A stretch of 12,851 nt of DNA from positions 1 through 12,851 of the forward strand of contig NXFV01000240.1 in assembly GCA_002803225.1 (NCBI GenBank), read 5' to 3'. A program made the position numbers and the translations under genes. The stretch comes from Gamarada debralockiae. Lineage: Eukaryota; Ascomycota; Leotiomycetes; Helotiales; Hyphodiscaceae. The notes beneath the pieces were generated by a model. The model saw only the letters and a program-made list of their open reading frames with translations, searched no databases and was not told where the DNA came from. The first letter of the stretch is position 1, and every line of letters begins with the position of its first letter. This document shows, in pieces, positions 10,001 through 12,851 of this stretch.

Positions 10001-10912
10001 ATTTCGCGCCCTGATCATAGTATGGAAACTTTCTTGGATCCTTGCAAGAACCTCAGAGTCACTCTTTAGCACTGCTAGAATTTCAGGGTTTGTCTGCTTA
10101 ATGAGGCCGAGCGATTTTGCTAGCATCTCGGCCCATTGCGCAAGGGCAGATCCGTGGTGGGGAGTTCCGAGAAATACAATGGCCCGAGTAGATTCAAGGA
10201 CACTCTGCAGATGCTTTTCAGGCCGTTGTCCTGCTGCTACCAAAGCCTATATGTAAAACCCATAAGCCAGAACTCGATTGCATAGAAGCCAGAAGACTTA
10301 CATCCTCGCAAACAAGACCTCCTAAACTATGGCAGACGAAGATAATAGGTCGGTTGTTCTGATAGGATTAACTCTATTACCTACGTCATGTGGTTGAAAA
10401 GGCTTACCGTATCATCCTCATCCCTATACGTCGCAACAGCTGCTAACAGGTTTAATGAATGGTTCCCAATCCTGTTTTTCGAAACCATTCTCCGCCAGTC
10501 TGTTACACCCGCATCATATCCGAATGTAAGAATACGAGCGTTAGGGATTTTGGATGGTAACAGCGTCTGAGGCCACGGACCAGAGGCATTCTTTGCCATC
10601 CATGTCTTCTCGCGATCTCCAGTCAGGCCATGGATGAATACGATACTGTGATTTGAAAGTTGAGTGTTAGTAAGTTGGCTTAAGTAGTCCTGGGAGTGCT
10701 AGAGGAATACTAGTCGCAGCCTGTAAGAGGAGCCTGAAGGTACAGGCAGGTCATAAAGGGATGACTTCTTACTCCACCACGCTATTCTCAGCATTATAGA
10801 ACAACTTAACACCAGAAGGGAAATTTTTTTTTGGTGATGTATTGGTAGAGGTGTTGGCGGAAGGAGAATCGTCATCACGGGCACGCTTCCGCCCCCGGAA
10901 GTATCGTAGCAT
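7096..10912 (-). CDS. NLR-type STAND protein B: alpha/beta-hydrolase (SesB-like) - NB-ARC - TPR, 1111 aa, complete
   Basis: I assembled this eight-exon gene by hand. Minus-strand exons are 10912-10773, 10645-10408, 10358-10302, 10246-9932, 9876-9645, 9590-9480, 9384-9222 and 9175-7096. Introns are 127, 49, 55, 55, 54, 95 and 46 nt, with good donors (GTAAGT, GTGAGT, GTACGT, GTCAGT) and CTAAC/CTAAT branch sites. Total CDS is 3336 nt, ending in TGA. The ATG at 10912 follows an in-frame stop four codons upstream. Domain order is: a basic N-terminus (MLRYFRGRKRARDD); a lipase-like domain at about 46-300 with FIHGLTGD, CHSLGG (Ser137), LGTPHHGS and GNH (His271); a Gly/Asn/Gln-rich linker (328-365); NB-ARC from about 374 (FIGR) with Walker A GLGGVGKS (414-421), Walker B FMVIDNAD (Asp495), VTSR, LPLAL and an MHD-like VHRL near 720; and TPRs from about 815 to 1105. 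The likely role is NTP-controlled oligomerisation that activates the lipase-like effector. That role is inferred; family membership is clear. Confidence 0.93.
7124..7990 (-). repeat. 126-bp tetratricopeptide (TPR) repeat array in gene B
   Basis: Six full 42-aa units follow each other, preceded by a diverged TPR and followed by a truncated one. The pattern is LGQEHPxTLxSMxNLAxTY, then xxQGRxKEAEELxVQVMETxKRV, as in kinesin-light-chain-like TPRs. The middle five are nearly identical in DNA, with exact 126-bp spacing of the CTGGATGCTC word. Differences cluster at a few codons: the residue after TL (T, D, I, L), the one after SM, and the pair before QGR (WD, RD, QN, WK, QK). The last complete unit (GYGRHAEALKLMED) is diverged, as expected for a capping repeat. 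Confidence 0.93.
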
Positions 10913-11335
10913 ACTCGTGCACTAAGCGCCGGGACTGACCGACGTCTCAGGTGAATCAAAGACTGGGACGCGGAGCTCTTAAAACAAGGCCAGAAAAGGG
11001 CATGTCAATGCAGGAGGGCTGGGATGTTGAGGAAACGCACACATCAGCTCTAGTTTAGTCGCACCGTAATCAATATACGTGGAGGCCGTCGGATAAGCAG
11101 CGTACGCAAGGGAAGCCAGTTTCGCCAGCGACTGTATTCCTCTCGAAAGAATTAATGTTTGAAGTGTCGTTGGGTTAGGCGTTAACGAGGACGGCTTCAG
11201 AGCTGTGTCAGGAAATGCTTATGTAATCAGTGAAGCGAGAAGCACCAGTGGGTGCACGAATTCGTGGCGCACGGGCCACAACCTCCAAAATCAAAGGGGG
11301 TCAAAAACAATTAAATGCTCTTATTTACATATCCA
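10913..11335. other. Upstream region of gene B and flank of the transposon relic
   Basis: No gene is seen. The promoter of gene B must lie here. On the minus strand a TATATTG word occurs near 11072-11078, about 165 nt upstream of the ATG, and is only a weak TATA candidate. A perfect 12-bp palindrome, CACGAATTCGTG (11255-11266), lies about 70 bp beyond the stop of the relic transposase, in GTGGGTGCACGAATTCGTGG. It is placed where the terminal inverted repeat of the element could be, but the matching opposite end is not found. Confidence 0.45.
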
Positions 11336-12420
11336 TCACCACAATACAGTCTTGATAGGCTTTCCACCGTTGTTAATAAGGCGGGCGCATCGCCCAGGTA
11401 TCTGAGTAATACGCTTTCTCACCTCTGTCATCGTTATTTTGCTCCATTCCTCCTGAAGTGCCTCCTTGATTTCCTCCTTAGAGTAAAAGATCCTATGCCT
11501 TAAGCGTTACTTAATTATATTCCAAATAGCCTTAATAGGGTTTAGATCTGGGCTTTGTACAAGGTGCTTGAGGTTAACAATCCAATTCTCCTCTTTAAGC
11601 TTAGCTGCCAATCCTAGTTTCCTCATGCCATAAGAAGGGTCCCTATCCTCTTGAAATAGCCAAGGTCCTGCGTCATTCAAGCGTACCTTCTAAATAGCCC
11701 TAATATAAACTAGCAAAAAACGCTCTATATAATACTTTTGCGTCATTGCATTGCCCTAAGGCTTAACTTCTACCTTGTGACGCTTCTGAGCCTCCTATTC
11801 CTCGAGTCTTAGCTAGCACTCGTCTTCTAATTCAGTCATAGGGCGTCGGCGTGGTTTTAGAGGCATAGGAGGTTGAATTATAGCGTTCTCCTCGTCCTTA
11901 TAAAACTCTAATTTATTAGCCTTATCCTACCAAGTAATCCAAGCTGCCACGTGAAACTTTACCCCTTTTATTTCTGTAATAGAACTGGGCCCTGAAGGAA
12001 CAGGCTAGGCTATGCAGACCCTGGAAGGGTACAGGAGCCTGGAAGGCTCGGAAATCTGAGTCAGCAGCTAGTACAGCTGCCATATGAAGTATAAGTAAGG
12101 CTTGCCAACCCTACTTGAAGAAGGGCAAGCTTGAGTTTCGGAAATCAGATCGTACGAAAGCTCAGGAAATACAATCAATACTTCTTCATCTACTGAACTG
12201 CTACTTCTCTGATATACTGTGATCCCTCCTGCTGCCCTCTAGCTACCAGTAGCTGTTACAATTTCACTCCTCTCTTAGATGTTTTTATCATTATATCTCT
12301 TCCTACGCTCTCGTAAGATCTCTTTAAGAGCCTGTAATATAGGATTGATGTGTGCCTCATTAGAAAAGAAGATATAACTCCAAAAATCTTCCACAGACTT
12401 ATCCTTATGCTTGTGACGGC
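11336..12420 (-). pseudogene. Tc1/mariner-type DDE transposase relic, 5'-truncated, with RIP-like stops and split by a solo LTR
   Basis: One uninterrupted frame reads from KHKDKSVEDFWSYIFFSNEAH (about 12415) to KPIKTVLW and TGA (11336-11338) once the inserted LTR is skipped. Diagnostic words are FHVAAWITW, LFQEDRDPSYGMRK and QSPDLNPIKAIWNIIK. Seven internal stops occur: TAG at 11927-11929, 11813-11815, 11795-11797, 11756-11758 and 11690-11692, and TAA at 11507-11509 and 12275-12277. Each is explained by C-to-T in a CAG or CAA Gln codon, and there are no frameshifts. Against the family pattern, SDE has become SNE (12359-12361) and NPIE has become NPIK (11531-11533), both G-to-A, so catalytic acidic residues are lost. 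The N-terminal DNA-binding part is missing beyond about 12420. The product cannot be active. Family assignment rests on recognised motifs. Confidence 0.88.
11975..12260. mobile_element. Solo LTR (286 bp) of an LTR retrotransposon, with 5-bp target-site duplication
   Basis: The element starts TGTAATAG and ends CTGTTACA, so the termini form an imperfect 8-bp inverted repeat with the canonical TG...CA ends. It is flanked on both sides by ATTTC (11970-11974 and 12261-12265). Removing it with one ATTTC copy restores the transposase reading frame exactly (SEI|KGVKFHVAAW), which fixes both boundaries. In plus orientation it has TATAAGTAAGG mid-way and an AATACAATCAATAC stretch followed by CT-rich DNA, as in an LTR with promoter and polyadenylation parts. 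There is no internal coding region, so it is a recombination remnant. Superfamily is undetermined. Confidence 0.9.
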
Positions 12421-12616
12421 GGGATCGATGCAAAGGTCTGAAGCGCGGAGTTCAAATATCACGGTTTATTGGAAAATACTAAGCTAGGGAAGAAGGAAAG
12501 GAAAGGAAGAGGGTAAGCCTCGACTTTTATGATACTGGGGTCGACCCCTGCACGACCGTCTACCGTTTCCAGCCGCAGATATGTCAGGTGATGGTGCCAG
12601 CCATCACAATGCTCTT

Positions 12617-12851
12617 TGTCACGGCATGTGGCCTTTCGCTTAAATCACGTGCCGTGGATTTCCCCCGCCCGGCGGGGGAAATCAACGAGAGCTGCCACAT
12701 TCAGGACCCTTGTTGGCTCGCGCCAGCAAGGACCCTGCATTAGTGCAGTCCCAGGTCCTGTACATAAGCTCGAGCTTCTTACGAAGCTCTCTTCCTCTTT
12801 CTTTAGCTTTAGATTCTCAATACAAACGCGCGTTCACCCATTCCTTCGGGT
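12617..12851 (+). mobile_element. Probable LTR-like sequence, truncated by the window edge
   Basis: It begins TGTCACGGCATGTGG. A dense chain of hairpins follows (12620-12789). Next come TACATAAGC, a CT-rich run (CTCTTCCTCTTTCTTTAGC), AATACAAACG and a GC-rich tail. That order (possible promoter, pyrimidine-rich start region, A-rich 3' processing region) resembles a fungal LTR. The second end, target duplication, primer-binding site and coding region are outside the window, so the assignment and the left boundary are tentative. No gene is visible. Confidence 0.4.
12657..12683. repeat. Perfect 13-bp inverted repeat with 1-nt centre
   Basis: GATTTCCCCCGCC (12657-12669) and GGCGGGGGAAATC (12671-12683) are exact reverse complements around a single C. 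Single-stranded DNA or RNA would fold into a very stable GC-rich hairpin. It lies inside the LTR-like stretch and is the strongest of several neighbouring hairpins. Confidence 0.95.

Noticed and set aside
12256..12462. 68-aa minus-strand frame at 12256-12462
   Set aside because: It is out of frame with the transposase motifs (VEDFW, FFSNEAH), crosses into the solo LTR and is a shadow.

Overview
The window looks like nuclear DNA from a filamentous ascomycete (Pezizomycotina). Its genes are split by many short introns of 46-133 nt with GTNNGT-type donors and CTAAC/CTAAT branch sites. It carries two NLR-type STAND receptors of fungal architecture. It also holds a transposon relic whose damage fits repeat-induced point mutation (RIP), a process of this group. 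The species cannot be named from the sequence.

Layout, left to right. Positions 1-4360 (minus strand) hold NLR gene A, whose 3' end lies outside the window. It encodes an alpha/beta-hydrolase (lipase-like, SesB-type) domain, a NACHT NTPase and a long ankyrin array. Positions 4361-7095 form a 2.7 kb spacer without a convincing gene. It holds an inverted-repeat (MITE-like) element, an 8-bp microsatellite, an (AT)13 tract and a 49-bp imperfect tandem repeat. Positions 7096-10912 (minus strand) hold the complete eight-exon NLR gene B, encoding 1111 aa: the same kind of hydrolase domain, an NB-ARC NTPase and a TPR array. Positions 11336 to about 12420 (minus strand) are a Tc1/mariner transposase relic with seven in-frame stops, interrupted by a 286-bp solo LTR with a perfect 5-bp target-site duplication. 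From about 12617 to the window end is a hairpin-rich, LTR-like sequence that runs off the edge.

How it fits together. Genes A and B are tandem neighbours sharing an N-terminal effector domain, down to three intron positions of identical phase and one exon of identical length (315 nt). They differ in NTPase class and in sensor repeats. Both sensors consist of nearly identical tandem repeats, as in fungal NLRs linked to non-self recognition. The likely model is ligand sensing by ANK or TPR repeats, nucleotide-driven oligomerisation through NACHT or NB-ARC, and activation of a lipase-like effector. The receptor role is inferred; the domains, exon chains and repeats are read from the sequence. 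The flanking transposon debris fits a dynamic accessory region.
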